Assembly: GCA_001829675.1 (NCBI GenBank)
Contig: MIBZ01000043.1
Span: 20,660 to 74,007, forward strand
Reading direction: 5' to 3'
DNA from: Sulfurimonas sp. RIFCSPLOWO2_12_36_12
GTDB lineage: Bacteria > Campylobacterota > Campylobacteria > Campylobacterales > Sulfurimonadaceae
Length of the DNA: 53,348 nt
Below the pieces are notes generated by a model, which saw only the letters and a program-made list of their open reading frames with translations, was not told the origin of the DNA and searched no databases. Below are positions 53,341-53,348 of this stretch, in pieces (the stretch's first letter is position 1; each line of letters begins with the position of its first letter). Position numbers and translations under genes: made by a program.

Positions 53341-53348
53341 CTCACGCA

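Noticed and set aside
1..53348. tRNA or rRNA genes
   Set aside because: No cloverleaf or rRNA sequence was recognised by eye in the intergenic regions; a tRNA scan was not possible.

Overview
The window is a chromosomal segment of a Campylobacterota (Epsilonproteobacteria) bacterium, most like Sulfurimonas. The evidence is the low G+C content and two gene orders that I recognise from Campylobacter and Helicobacter: rpsB-tsf / ABC ATPase-fliR-acidic protein-gmk-tatA-argS, and nuoA-N directly followed by pflA. Complex I also lacks ordinary NuoE and NuoF. The species assignment is inference. No rRNA, tRNA, CRISPR array or insertion sequence was recognised.

Layout. Positions 1-1650 hold the start of an NhaC-type antiporter, a GNAT acetyltransferase and an L,D-transpeptidase. 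Positions 1652-10014 are a minus-strand block: ribosomal protein S2, EF-Ts, a type II NADH dehydrogenase, an ABC ATPase, FliR, a very acidic pseudo-receiver protein, Gmk, TatA and ArgS. A 353-base divergent promoter region separates rpsB from a plus-strand porin-like protein, which ends at a long palindromic repeat. Positions 12090-17744 look like one cell-envelope operon, read from mqnP through two unknown small proteins, ftsW, murG, a DUF420 protein and a b-type cytochrome to bcp. An MFS transporter and an amino-acid permease of richer base composition follow, then miaA (apparently leaderless) and a Sir2 deacylase.

Accessory region (about 22.3-27.1 kb). This is the most foreign-looking stretch and is very AT-rich. 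It carries a small membrane protein of the SLATT type overlapping a reverse transcriptase, a probable anti-phage module. A structured noncoding leader lies upstream of the pair and a short gene relic downstream. Two RhuM-family proteins and an ORF6N protein stand beside it, and two of these share a duplicated 3' end. An arsR-arsB-arsC operon comes next; its ArsC carries an unusual duplicated cysteine-rich tail.

Energy region (29.5-49.6 kb). All of it reads on the minus strand: nuoABCD, a possible 34-codon ORF inside a palindromic insertion, a short NuoE-like protein, a NuoF-iron-sulfur/GltD-like flavoprotein fusion, two tandem nuoG paralogues, nuoHIJKLMN and the flagellar gene pflA. The fusion protein plausibly replaces the NADH-input module. 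The window ends with a 59-residue unknown protein coupled to an OlsF-like two-domain acyltransferase, a guanine deaminase and an AAA+ ATPase.
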